A DNA stretch of 64,000 nucleotides from Salinilacustrithrix sp034522155 (GTDB taxonomy: Bacteria > Actinomycetota > Acidimicrobiia > Acidimicrobiales > Salinilacustritrichaceae). The notes under the pieces are model-generated. The model did not search any database, was not told the DNA's origin, and saw only the letters and a list, made by a program, of their open reading frames with translations. Positions 31,298 through 39,522 of the stretch are shown here, piece by piece (position 1 is the stretch's first letter; each line of letters starts with the position of its first letter). A program made the position numbers and the translations under genes. The stretch is taken from the NCBI GenBank assembly GCA_034522155.1, contig JAXHLP010000014.1, positions 62,001 through 126,000 on the forward strand, written 5' to 3'.

Positions 31298-32694
31298 GGC
31301 TCGTCCTCCGCGACGTCGAGGTGGGCGGCCACCGCACCGATGTCGTGGTGGACGGGGGCGTCATCATCTCGGTCGGCCCGGCGTCGACCGGAGGCGCGGA
31401 CGAGGTGTTGGCCGGCGAGGGTGGCGCGCTGATTCCCGGCCTGTGGGACCACCACGTCCACCTCCTCGCGACGGCTGCGGCCGAGAGCTCGGTGCGGGCC
31501 GGGCCACCCGACGTCAGCAGCGTCGACGAGCTCCGGCGGGCACTCACGGTCGCGAGCGGTCGGCGCCCGGGCGGTGGGTGGATCCGCGCCGTCGGGTACC
31601 ACGAATCGGTCGCCGGCGACCTCGACCGGCACGGCCTCGACGCCATCGTCGGGGATCGGCCGGTGCGGGTGCAGCACCGCAGCGGCGCGCTCTGGATCCT
31701 GAACTCGACCGGCGCCGAGTACGCCGACCTGGACCACGCCGACCTCGGCGGCATCGAGCGCGACCACGCCGGTCGAGCCACCGGTCGCGTCTTCGGTGCC
31801 GACGACTGGCTGCGCGACCGGATCACCGCCGACGACGCGGTACCCGACGTCGGCGCCGTCGGTGCGCGACTGACCCGGCTGGGCGTCGCGGGGGTCACCG
31901 ACGCCACGCCCGATGCCGACACGACGAGCTGGGAGCTGCTCGCCGCCGCAGCCAGCGACGGTCGACTGCCCCAGCACGTCGTCGTCACCGGCGGCCCGGA
32001 GCTCACCGCGACCGCCGCCCCACCGCCGCTGCTCGCCGGACCGGTGAAGCTCTACCTCGCCGATCACGCCCTGCCCACGCTCGACGACCTCGCCGCCCGC
32101 ATCGACGCCGCCCACCGGACCGATCGAGCGGTGGCGTTCCACAGCGTGACGCGGCTGTCGCTCGCGCTGGCCGTGGCCGCCCTCGACACCGCGGGTAGCC
32201 GCGCCGGCGACCGCGTCGAACACGGTGCCGTGGTCCCACCCGACCTCGCGGCCCGGCTCGTCGACCACGGGCTGACGGTGGTGACCCAACCGGGCTTCGT
32301 CGCCGCGCGCGGCGACCAGTACCTGGCCGACGTCGACGCCGACGACCTCCCCCACCTGTACCCGTGCGCCAGCCTGCTCGCGGCCGGGATCCCGGTGGGC
32401 GGGTCGACCGACGCACCGTTCACCGAGCTCGACCCGTGGGCCGCGATCACGGCGGCCACCGAGCGCCGAGCGCCATCGGGTGCGATCGTCGGCCCGGGCG
32501 AGACGGTGACGGCGCGCCGTGCGCTCGATCTGTTCCTGACCCCGCCCGACGATCCCGGTGGGTCACCCCGCCGGGTCGCGGCCGGCGCACCCGCGGACCT
32601 GTGCCTGCTCGACCGACCGCTCGACGACGCGCTGGCGCGGCCGTCCGCCGATGCCGTACGGGCCACCGTGATCGAGGGCGTGTTGCGCGGTTGA
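31294..32694 (+). CDS. Amidohydrolase family 3 protein
   Basis: It has 466 residues. The metal-binding HxH is in GLWDHHVHLL (about residue 50), with the remaining ligands in EHGAVV and the C-terminal GGSTDAPF. This is the YtcJ/N-substituted formamide deformylase type, which hydrolyses C-N bonds. The start GTG overlaps the CoA-transferase stop, so the two are an operon. The natural substrate is unknown. Confidence 0.8.
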   Translation: MRLVLRDVEVGGHRTDVVVDGGVIISVGPASTGGADEVLAGEGGALIPGLWDHHVHLLATAAAESSVRAGPPDVSSVDELRRALTVASGRRPGGGWIRAVGYHESVAGDLDRHGLDAIVGDRPVRVQHRSGALWILNSTGAEYADLDHADLGGIERDHAGRATGRVFGADDWLRDRITADDAVPDVGAVGARLTRLGVAGVTDATPDADTTSWELLAAAASDGRLPQHVVVTGGPELTATAAPPPLLAGPVKLYLADHALPTLDDLAARIDAAHRTDRAVAFHSVTRLSLALAVAALDTAGSRAGDRVEHGAVVPPDLAARLVDHGLTVVTQPGFVAARGDQYLADVDADDLPHLYPCASLLAAGIPVGGSTDAPFTELDPWAAITAATERRAPSGAIVGPGETVTARRALDLFLTPPDDPGGSPRRVAAGAPADLCLLDRPLDDALARPSADAVRATVIEGVLRG

Positions 32695-32700
32695 CGGCTT

Positions 32701-32716
32701 TTGAACGACAGTTCAT
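32701..32716 (+). promoter_or_regulatory. Palindromic operator A upstream of the P450 gene
   Basis: TTGAACGACAGTTCAT: TGAAC/GTTCA arms around four bases, 40 bases before the P450 GTG. It is one of six related sites in the catabolic region. Confidence 0.6.
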
Positions 32717-32755
32717 GGCCATGAGCACCAGGGGGACGACCGAGGGAGAACGCCG

Positions 32756-33946
32756 GTGACGACCACGCGCCAGATCCCGATCACCAGCGGCGAGTGGTGG
32801 GGAACGAATCCGCACGACGACCTCGCCTGGCTCCGCGCCAACGACCCGATCCACTGGGACGACGACGGCGGGGTCTGGGGCGTCACCCGCTACGACGACG
32901 TGAAGGCGGTGTCGACCCAGCCCGAGACCTTCTCCAGCGCGGGCGGCATCCGTCCCGACACCGGCCCGATCCCGATGATGATCGACATGGACGACCCGGC
33001 CCACAAGCGGCGGCGCATGCTGGTCAACAAGGGGTTCACACCGCGGCGGGTCCGCGACCAGCAGCCCCGCATCGTCGAGGTCGTCGACGGGCTCATCGAC
33101 GAGGTGATCGAGCAGGGCGAGTTCGACTTCGTCGGTGACTTCGCCGCGTGGATCCCGCTGATCATGATCGGCGACGCGCTCGGCGTCGAGACCGAGGATC
33201 ATCCGACGCTGCTCAAGTGGTCCGACGATCTGATGCGCGGGCAGGGCCAGTCGGACATGGACCTCGTCATGGCCATGGCCAACGCGTTCGAGGAGTACAG
33301 CCAGTACATCGGCGGCGTGATCGAGGACCGGCGGGGCTGCCCGCGCGAAGACCTGATGAGCATCCTCGTCCACGCCGAGGTCGACGGCCACCACCTCGAC
33401 CACGACGCGCTGATCCACGAGTCGCTGCTGATCCTGATCGGCGGCGACGAGACCACCCGGCACGTGATCACCGGCGGCATGTACCAGCTCCTGTCCGAGC
33501 GCAGCCGCTGGGAGGCGTTGCTCGACGACCGGTCACTGGTGCCGTCGGCGGTCGAGGAATCACTGCGGTGGGTCTCGCCGATCAAGAACATGGCCCGCAC
33601 CGCCACCCGCGACGTGGAGCTCGGTGGCAAGTCCATCGAGGAGGGCCAGAAGCTGCTGCTCCTCTACCCGTCGGCCAACCGCGACGAAGCCCACTTCGCC
33701 GACCCGACGACCTTCGACATCCGGCGCGACCCGAACGAGCACGTCGCCTTCGGGTTCGGCCCGCACTTCTGCCTGGGCGCGGCCCTCGCCCGCCTCGAGC
33801 TCACCGTCGCGTTCGAGCGCCTGCTCGAGCGCATCCCCGATCTCCACCTGGTCGACGAGGCCGAGCCGGCGTTCCGTCCGGCCAACTTCGTCAGCGGGTA
33901 CGAGGAGATGCGGGTGGCCTTCGAACCCCAGCCAGCAGGGAGCTGA
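32756..33946 (+). CDS. Cytochrome P450, CYP125/CYP142-like
   Basis: It has 396 residues and is a soluble bacterial P450. The I-helix motif is GGDETTRH, ExxR is in EESLRW, and the haem loop FGFGPHFCLGAALARLEL places the haem thiolate at Cys339. SILVHAEVDGHHL and GGDETTRHVI resemble CYP125/CYP142, the steroid side-chain C26 hydroxylases; this is similarity by eye only. An operator-like palindrome lies upstream. The SDR gene follows after three bases, so the alcohol made here is probably oxidised by that protein. Confidence 0.9.
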   Translation: MTTTRQIPITSGEWWGTNPHDDLAWLRANDPIHWDDDGGVWGVTRYDDVKAVSTQPETFSSAGGIRPDTGPIPMMIDMDDPAHKRRRMLVNKGFTPRRVRDQQPRIVEVVDGLIDEVIEQGEFDFVGDFAAWIPLIMIGDALGVETEDHPTLLKWSDDLMRGQGQSDMDLVMAMANAFEEYSQYIGGVIEDRRGCPREDLMSILVHAEVDGHHLDHDALIHESLLILIGGDETTRHVITGGMYQLLSERSRWEALLDDRSLVPSAVEESLRWVSPIKNMARTATRDVELGGKSIEEGQKLLLLYPSANRDEAHFADPTTFDIRRDPNEHVAFGFGPHFCLGAALARLELTVAFERLLERIPDLHLVDEAEPAFRPANFVSGYEEMRVAFEPQPAGS

Positions 33947-33949
33947 GAC

Positions 33950-34777
33950 ATGTCCACCATCGGGACCTCCATCACCGGCAAGCACGCTCTCGTCACCGGC
34001 GGCGGCAGCGGCATCGGTCTCGAGGCCGCGCGGCGTCTGGCCACCGACGGCGCCCATGTGACCATCTGCGGCCGCACCGAGCAGAAGCTCGTCGACGCCG
34101 TTGCCGCGGTCGAACCCGACGTGGGCGAGGGCGGGTCGATCCGCCACGCCGCCGCCGACGTCACCGACGAGGACGAGCTCGCAACCGCAGTGGGGGCGGC
34201 GAGCGGATCCGACGGTGCGCTCGAAATCCTCGTCGCCAACGCGGGCGGTTCGTCGCACATCGGGCCGTTCGAGAGCTTCGACATCGATGCCGTGCGGGCC
34301 ACGATCGACCTCAATCTCCTGGGCACGATGCTGTGCATCAAGCACGCCGTCCCGGCCATGAAGGCGGCCGGCGGGGGCTCGATCGTCTGCATCTCCTCCG
34401 GGGCGGGTGGGTTCCCCCACCGGTGGCTGTGGGCCTACGGTGCGGCGAAGGCTGGCATCGACATGACCGTGCAGTACGCGGCCGAGGAGCTCGGCGACGC
34501 CGGCATCCGCGTCAACAGCGTGCTGCCCGGCATCGTCGACAACGAGCTCATGGCGCCGATCACCGGCGGCGGCCCGCTGCTCGACCACTACATCGAGAAC
34601 ATGCCCCTCGGTCGGGTCGGCCAGGTCGACGACATCGCCGAGGCCGTCCGGTTCCTGGCCGGCCCGGAGTCGTCGTGGATCACGGGTGCGAACGTCCCCG
34701 TCGACGGGGGTCACCATCTCCGGAACGGCGCCGACTACTCCCGGCTCTTCGGCGGCGTCGACCCGGCCAGCATGTAG
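33950..34777 (+). CDS. Short-chain dehydrogenase/reductase
   Basis: It has 275 residues. The cofactor loop is TGGGSGIGLEAA, ICGRTEQ suggests NADP preference, NAGG and the catalytic YGAAK (WAYGAAKAGI) are present. The C-terminal ITGANVPVDGGHHL is typical of the classical family. It directly follows the P450 gene and probably oxidises its product. Its 3' end forms half of an inverted repeat with the convergent gene. Confidence 0.87.
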   Translation: MSTIGTSITGKHALVTGGGSGIGLEAARRLATDGAHVTICGRTEQKLVDAVAAVEPDVGEGGSIRHAAADVTDEDELATAVGAASGSDGALEILVANAGGSSHIGPFESFDIDAVRATIDLNLLGTMLCIKHAVPAMKAAGGGSIVCISSGAGGFPHRWLWAYGAAKAGIDMTVQYAAEELGDAGIRVNSVLPGIVDNELMAPITGGGPLLDHYIENMPLGRVGQVDDIAEAVRFLAGPESSWITGANVPVDGGHHLRNGADYSRLFGGVDPASM

Positions 34778-34801
34778 GGCTCAGGAATCGAACTGGCCGG
34801 G
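34762..34801. terminator. Inverted repeat spanning both stop codons of a convergent pair
   Basis: 9-bp arms CCCGGCCAG (34762-34770) and CTGGCCGGG (34793-34801) lie in the last codons of the SDR and the facing gene; both stops are in the 22-base loop. Confidence 0.55.
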
Positions 34802-35557
34802 CTCCCGACCGGGGCCGGGCGGCCCGGCGAACGCCTGAGCGATCGAGAGCCATTCGGTGGCCACCGGACCCTCGGCCACCAGGTCGGTGTCGTCGGGATG
34901 GCGGCGCTGGGTGACGACCAGGCAGAAGTCGAGCAAGCTGCCGCGCACGACATCGGCCGCGCCCTCGTCGCCGAGCACGACGTCGCCGGCCTCGACCCGG
35001 ATCGGTGCGTCGGGAACGTCCCGGCCCTGGGCCAGGAAGCTGTTGGGGACCGCCCGCCAGCCGATGAAGGCCACGTGGCGGAGCCGGTCGCTCTCGGGTC
35101 GGGTCACACCGAGGGCGTCGGCCACGTCCTGGCCGTGGGCCCAGGTCTCCATGATCCGCGCCGTGATCGACGAAGCCACCGACATGTCGGGCCCGTACCA
35201 CGGCACCCGGGCCGAGGGATCCGCGGCTCGAGCGGCCGCCACCAGCCGGTCGCCGGCCTGCGCGAGCCAGGCCCGCACCTCTGCCCCCGGACGGCCGGCG
35301 TGCTCGTCGCGCACGCCGTCGATGAACGTCTCGGCGTGCTCGAGGACCTCGGCGCGGTGGGCCGTGAACGCCTCGGGATCCTCGATCGACTGGCGGGCCG
35401 CATCGTCGAACCACGCCAGGTGGCTGCACTGGTCGCGGACCGTCCACCCAGGTGCCGGTGTCGGCGTGTCCCAGCCGGCCTCGTCGAGGCCGTCGACCAG
35501 CGCGAACAGGTCGACCCGCTCGGCGACCAGATCCTGACACAGCTCCTCGACACGCAT
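34781..35557 (-). CDS. TIGR03084-type DinB-fold protein (mycothiol-dependent enzyme family)
   Basis: It has 258 residues. It begins with the DinB/maleylpyruvate-isomerase-like motif DGLDEAGWDTPTPAPGWTVRDQCSHLAWFDD, and ETWAHGQDVADALG gives the third metal-binding His. These four-helix metalloproteins in actinobacteria often use mycothiol as cofactor. The subgroup is the uncharacterised TIGR03084 type; its reaction is unknown. The ATG at 35557 is chosen; upstream frame is antisense to the next SDR. Confidence 0.78.
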   Translation of the reverse strand: MRVEELCQDLVAERVDLFALVDGLDEAGWDTPTPAPGWTVRDQCSHLAWFDDAARQSIEDPEAFTAHRAEVLEHAETFIDGVRDEHAGRPGAEVRAWLAQAGDRLVAAARAADPSARVPWYGPDMSVASSITARIMETWAHGQDVADALGVTRPESDRLRHVAFIGWRAVPNSFLAQGRDVPDAPIRVEAGDVVLGDEGAADVVRGSLLDFCLVVTQRRHPDDTDLVAEGPVATEWLSIAQAFAGPPGPGREPGQFDS

Positions 35558-35654
35558 CCGCGGACTCCCCTCGTACTCGTCTACGGTCCGCACCTTGCCA
35601 TGGTCACCCCGACCGGGCAGCGACGAGACACGAACCGAGGACGAAGGGGACGAC

Positions 35655-36464
35655 ATGGATCTCGGACTGGCGGGTGCCGCCGTGGTGGTCAGCGGCGGCT
35701 CCAAGGGCATGGGCCGGGCCGCGGCCGAGCGGTTCGCCGCCGACGGTGCTCGGGTCGGAGTCCTGGCGCGTGGACAGGCCGCCATCGACGACACCGTCGA
35801 GACGCTGCGGGCGCTGGGGGCGGCCGAGGCGATCGGTCTCACCGCCGATCTCACCGACCGAGCCAGCATCGAATCGGCCTTCGCCGAGGTCGGCGAGCAG
35901 TGGGGCGAGCTCAACACGCTCGTCAACGCGGCCGGGCCGGTCGAGGTCGGCGTCGCCAGCTTCGACGACCTCGACGACGACGAGTGGTTGGCCACCTTCG
36001 ACATCGGGACGCTCAGCGCCGTGCGGTGCGTGCGTGCCGCTCTCCCCCTGCTGCGCGCCGCCGACTGGGCCCGCATCGTCAACATCTCGGCCCACTCGAC
36101 CCGTCGCCAGTCGCCCCACCTGCCGGCCTACACCGCGTCGAAGGCCGCGCTGACCAGTGTGTCGAAGAACCTGTCGCAATCGCTGGCACCCCATGGGATC
36201 CTGGTCAACACCGTGTCGCCCGGCTCCTTCGCCTCGCCCGGCCTGCGGGGCTACGTCGAGGCCCTCCCACCGGAGCGAAACGCCGACCCCGACGACCTGT
36301 TCGACATCATGCGGATCATCGAGGAGGACTTCGGCCACCCCGCCCACCTCGGTCGCGCCGCCGACCCGTCCGAGATCGGGCCGGTGATCGCCTTCGTCGG
36401 CTCGCGGACCAACAGCTACATGACCGGCGCCGACGTCAACGTCGACGGCGGCTCCGACTTCTGA
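35655..36464 (+). CDS. Short-chain dehydrogenase/reductase
   Basis: It has 269 residues. The cofactor motif is SGGSKGMGRAA, a slight variant of TGxxxGIG, with NAAGP in the NAG position and YTASKAAL as the catalytic YxxxK. The Ser lies in NISAHS. The C-terminal SYMTGADVNVDGGSDF is typical. It stands alone between two minus-strand genes. The preceding 97 bases show AAGGGGA as Shine-Dalgarno and no operator-like palindrome. Confidence 0.87.
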   Translation: MDLGLAGAAVVVSGGSKGMGRAAAERFAADGARVGVLARGQAAIDDTVETLRALGAAEAIGLTADLTDRASIESAFAEVGEQWGELNTLVNAAGPVEVGVASFDDLDDDEWLATFDIGTLSAVRCVRAALPLLRAADWARIVNISAHSTRRQSPHLPAYTASKAALTSVSKNLSQSLAPHGILVNTVSPGSFASPGLRGYVEALPPERNADPDDLFDIMRIIEEDFGHPAHLGRAADPSEIGPVIAFVGSRTNSYMTGADVNVDGGSDF

Positions 36465-36477
36465 CCGCTCGCGGTCA
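36462..36477. terminator. Hairpin made of both stop codons
   Basis: TGACCG-CTCG-CGGTCA: the left arm begins with the TGA of the SDR and the right arm ends with the TGA (on the minus strand) of the facing hydrolase-like gene. Confidence 0.55.
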
Positions 36478-37101
36478 GCCGTCACCCCACGAGGCGGCGA
36501 TGTCCGCCGTCGGGGCCAGCGTGGCCACCACCGCGAGCGTGTTGGCCACCACCGCCTCGCCGTAGGCAACCGGCGTCCCCGCCACCGCGTCGGTGACCAC
36601 GACCACCTGGTAGGCGCGGTTGACCGCGTCGAAGACGACGTTGGGGATGGCCACGTTGAGCGACACCCCCGCCACCACGATCGTCTGGATCCCCTGGTTG
36701 CGCAGCAGCGGGTCGAGCTGCGCGCCGGTCAGCGGCGACAGCCCGTGGTAACGGGGCAGCACCAGGTCGCCGGCTTCGTGCAGCTCGGCCACCGGCTGGA
36801 CCGAGTCGGTGCCCGGTCGGTTGTGGCCGCCTGCGGCGCGAGCGGCGGCGAACAGCCGCGCGTTGCGGTTCGCGCCGAAGTCGCCGGGGAGGTTCTCCGC
36901 GGTGGCGTGGATGACCGGCACGTCGACATCGCGAGCGGCGCGAGCCAGTGCCGCCGTGTTCCCGACGACACCGACCTCCTCGCACGCCTCCACCAGACCC
37001 GTGAAGAGCCCGTCGGGGCCCACGACGCCGTTCTGGAGCTCCTGGAGGAGAACGGCGGTCCGGGACGGCTCGATCAATTCGGCAAGCGATGGCGCGGGCA
37101 T
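36475..37101 (-). CDS. Isochorismatase-like (cysteine hydrolase) fold protein lacking the catalytic Cys
   Basis: It has 208 residues with the isochorismatase Rossmann-like core. The expected D-K-C triad is altered: ELQNG stands where [D]xQN usually is, RYHGLSPL in the Lys region, and VAGVSLNVAIPN has Ser where the nucleophilic Cys usually is. Such Ser-containing versions occur in a subgroup of actinobacterial homologues and may be inactive as hydrolases. ATG 37101 (MPAPSL) follows GGAAGAGG; an upstream start at 37158 is possible. Confidence 0.7.
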   Translation of the reverse strand: MPAPSLAELIEPSRTAVLLQELQNGVVGPDGLFTGLVEACEEVGVVGNTAALARAARDVDVPVIHATAENLPGDFGANRNARLFAAARAAGGHNRPGTDSVQPVAELHEAGDLVLPRYHGLSPLTGAQLDPLLRNQGIQTIVVAGVSLNVAIPNVVFDAVNRAYQVVVVTDAVAGTPVAYGEAVVANTLAVVATLAPTADIAASWGDG

Positions 37102-37165
37102 GGCCTCTTCCTTCAGCGACGGTCGGTCGGCGACGGCGCTGGATCGTACCGATGGCACGTGCCGC

Positions 37166-37318
37166 TCAGGCCGGTGCGTCCTCGGAGCTGGGCTGGTTGC
37201 TGCGCGAGATGGCGCGCTCGTCGGTGCCGAGGTAGCTGGCGATCACCTGCGGATCCGAGCTCACGTCGCGGGGGTGCCCGAGGAGATCACTGCTTCGGTT
37301 TCCAGGCAGTCGACGCGA
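37166..37318 (-). pseudogene. C-terminal remnant of a branched-chain amino acid ABC transporter ATPase (LivG-like)
   Basis: On the minus strand LETEAVISSGTPA then, in another frame, VSSDPQVIASYLGTDERAI and a short tail to the TGA at 37166 can be read. This is the characteristic end of LivG-type ATPases. One base is missing at about 37268, and everything N-terminal of this is gone: the EthD gene begins directly upstream. It is therefore a decayed fragment with no start, Walker A or signature motif. It accounts for the gap between the hydrolase-like and EthD genes. Confidence 0.65.
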
Positions 37319-37609
37319 TCAGTCGACGACGATCTCGCTGATCTGCCGGACGGGCTCGATCGTGGTGTAGCTGGCCACGTCGGCCTGGACCGCGGCCGTC
37401 CCCTCGGCAGCCAGTGCCTCCCCCATCGCCTCCATCGAGTCGAACCGGAAGTGCACGGCCGCCTCGTAGGGGCCGTCGACCCCCCTTTCGATCTCCGCGG
37501 CGTCGAGGCCCCAGGTGCGCAGGGCCAGCGGCACGTGGCTGTCCCGGTAGTAGTCGTGGTCGAAGGTCGCACCCTCGGTGCGCGGATAGAAAACGCTGAA
37601 CTTGATCAT
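37319..37609 (-). CDS. EthD-domain protein
   Basis: This is 96 residues of the dimeric alpha/beta-barrel EthD type: MIKFSVFYPRTEG, DHDYYRDSHVPLALRTWG and AAVHFRFDSMEAMGEAL. EthD proteins accompany P450 or oxygenase systems in ring-substrate catabolism; their exact task is unsettled. It ends where the LivG remnant begins and follows the VOC gene by 28 bases, so it is likely the tail of the Rieske-VOC-EthD run. Confidence 0.82.
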   Translation of the reverse strand: MIKFSVFYPRTEGATFDHDYYRDSHVPLALRTWGLDAAEIERGVDGPYEAAVHFRFDSMEAMGEALAAEGTAAVQADVASYTTIEPVRQISEIVVD

Positions 37610-37637
37610 GGTGGTCGGGCTCCTGTTTCGGCAGGGA

Positions 37638-38414
37638 TCAGTCGGGATGTCGCTCGACGAGCTCCACGAGGTAGCCGTCGGGGTCGTTGACGAAGGCGAT
37701 CGTGACCGGCCAGCGCTCGGGCGACATGGGCTCGAGCACCGAGCGATGGCCCGCCTCGACGAGCGCGTCGTGCAGCGTCGCGCAGTCGTCGGTGTTGATG
37801 TACAGCTTCCAGAAGCTGCCCATCTCGATCGGCGCCGGGTCGTCCTTCTGCTGGGCGAGCTGCAGCTTGGAGCCGGTGTCGGGGTTCTCGACGATGGCCT
37901 CGAACGCCTGGGGGATCTCGGTCCGGCTCGTGCAGGTCAGGCCGGCGGTCTCGTAGAACCCGATGGTCTCGTCGATGTCGGTGACGTTGATGCAGTACTG
38001 GCCCATCCATGCCCCGGGCGGAGCGTCGTCGGGCCACGGGTGCCGTTCGACGAGTTCGACGAGGTGACCGTCGCGGTCGTGGACGAACGCGACCGTGACC
38101 GGCCAACGGTCGAGCCGCTCGGGTTCGGACACCGGGCGGCACCCGGCGTCGGTCGCGGCCGAGAAGGTCGCGGCGACGTCGTGGGTGTTGACGTACAGCT
38201 TCCAGAGCGCGTTGCCGAGCGAGAAGGGCTCGTCCTTCTGCTGGGCGAGCTGCAACTTCGAACCGCCGCCGGGGTTCTCGACGATGGCCTCGAACGCCTG
38301 GGGGATCTCGGTCCGGCTCGTGCACGTGAGCCCGAGCGCCTCGTAGAGGGCGACCGAGGCGTCGAGATCGGAGACGTTCACGCAGTACTGGCCGAACCAG
38401 CTGCGCACGCTCAC
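37638..38414 (-). CDS. Two-domain VOC (glyoxalase/bleomycin resistance) protein
   Basis: It has 258 residues made of two tandem VOC modules, each starting GQYC[IV]NV and ending GHLVELVERHP or GYLVELVERHP. The modules share IPQAFEAIVENP and SKLQLAQQKD exactly. One long VOC chain with two modules is the architecture of extradiol dioxygenases and lactoylglutathione lyases; here H and E metal ligands are partly visible (ELVERHP). The GTG overlaps the Rieske stop by four bases, so the two are coupled. Confidence 0.82.
   Translation of the reverse strand: MSVRSWFGQYCVNVSDLDASVALYEALGLTCTSRTEIPQAFEAIVENPGGGSKLQLAQQKDEPFSLGNALWKLYVNTHDVAATFSAATDAGCRPVSEPERLDRWPVTVAFVHDRDGHLVELVERHPWPDDAPPGAWMGQYCINVTDIDETIGFYETAGLTCTSRTEIPQAFEAIVENPDTGSKLQLAQQKDDPAPIEMGSFWKLYINTDDCATLHDALVEAGHRSVLEPMSPERWPVTIAFVNDPDGYLVELVERHPD
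37880..38324 (-). repeat. Internal duplication: two identical 55-base blocks in the VOC gene
   Basis: Bases 37880-37934 and 38270-38324 are identical over 55 positions, including third codon positions, while flanking parts of the two modules differ clearly. Confidence 0.85.
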
Positions 38415-39478
38415 GAGCGGGTCCCCAGTTGGCTGGGCGAGTAGAACTGCTCGGACCAGCGACGGTGCTCGAGGATCATCTTCTCGGACTTCGTGATGAT
38501 GGGCGGGTCCCGATACACCTTGTTCTCCCAGATCGGGATGTCCTGGGAGACGCCGGAGCAGAACGAGTCGACCGCGCCGTGAAGTGCCTCTTCGCCGTTC
38601 TGCCTGGGCGCGGTGAAGATCCAGCGAACGTGGACACGGCCGCTGTCGAGCGGCGTGGTGGAGGACAGGAAGGTCACGTAGTCCTTGACCCGCAGTACCC
38701 CGAGCCCGAGGCCGTAGCCCTCGCGGACGAAGTTCCCGTCCATCCCGACGGTGCGTTTGTAGGTGCCATCGGTGTGGAACTCGTCCTCGGGGATGCTGTC
38801 GGTGCCGTGGACGAACTGGAAGTGGGCGAAGTCGACGTTGTTCTCCGCCATGTCCTGCGCGGCGACGTCGATGCGGAACTCGCGAACCACGATCGGGAAC
38901 CAGTCGGGGTCGGTGAACTCTTCGACCTCGGGCACGTCGTAGAACGATTCGCCGTCCTCGGCGTGGAACCAGACCCAGATCATGTGGTTGCGCTCGAGCG
39001 TCGGGTACGAGCGCGCGTGCGCCTTGGTCGGGATGGCGGGCAGATCGCCGTAGGGGATCTCGGTGCACTGGCCGCTCTGGCCGTCGAACTTCCACCCGTG
39101 GAACGGACAGCGGATGCACTGGTCCTCGACCCGGCCACCGACGGCCAGGTGTGCGCCGAGGTGCGTGCAGTGTGCGTCCAGCACCCGAGGGTGGCCGTCG
39201 GCCGTGCGGAACAGGACGAGGTCGCGGTCGAAGTAGCGCAACGGCGTGATCTGACCGGGCTCGACGTCGGCGGCCTCGGCCACGATGAACCAGCCGTTCG
39301 GGATGCCGAAGGGATAGCGGTCGTCACCGTGATGGGTCACGACCGGGCGCCGCTCGACCTCGGTCAGCAGCCCAGGGTCGCGCGGCATGGGCAAGCCGGC
39401 CGGGGCGCCCGCGTTGTCGGCGTTGCGAGGCGTGCCCGACACCTCCCCGAGCGCTGTGTCGGTGACCGTTTCACTCAT
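38411..39478 (-). CDS. Rieske non-haem iron oxygenase, KshA-like
   Basis: It has 355 residues. The Rieske centre is C104-X-H106 ... C124-X2-H127 (HCTHLGAHL, CIRCPFHGWKF), with 17 residues between the pairs. The mononuclear iron site is NNVDFAHFQFVHG (Asp-His-His). This fits 3-ketosteroid 9-alpha-hydroxylase KshA and relatives, which need a KshB-type reductase; none is in the window. It may open a ring of a polycyclic substrate. The start ATG 39478 is preceded by AGGGGG. Confidence 0.87.
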   Translation of the reverse strand: MSETVTDTALGEVSGTPRNADNAGAPAGLPMPRDPGLLTEVERRPVVTHHGDDRYPFGIPNGWFIVAEAADVEPGQITPLRYFDRDLVLFRTADGHPRVLDAHCTHLGAHLAVGGRVEDQCIRCPFHGWKFDGQSGQCTEIPYGDLPAIPTKAHARSYPTLERNHMIWVWFHAEDGESFYDVPEVEEFTDPDWFPIVVREFRIDVAAQDMAENNVDFAHFQFVHGTDSIPEDEFHTDGTYKRTVGMDGNFVREGYGLGLGVLRVKDYVTFLSSTTPLDSGRVHVRWIFTAPRQNGEEALHGAVDSFCSGVSQDIPIWENKVYRDPPIITKSEKMILEHRRWSEQFYSPSQLGTRS

Positions 39479-39522
39479 GGTGTCATCCCCCTGGTGTGGT
39501 GTTCCATCGAAGGTAGTGAGCG

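Noticed and set aside
37638..39119. Longer minus-strand frame upstream of the VOC start
   Set aside because: The extra part runs through the Rieske gene in a wrong frame; the GTG overlapping the Rieske stop is the natural start.
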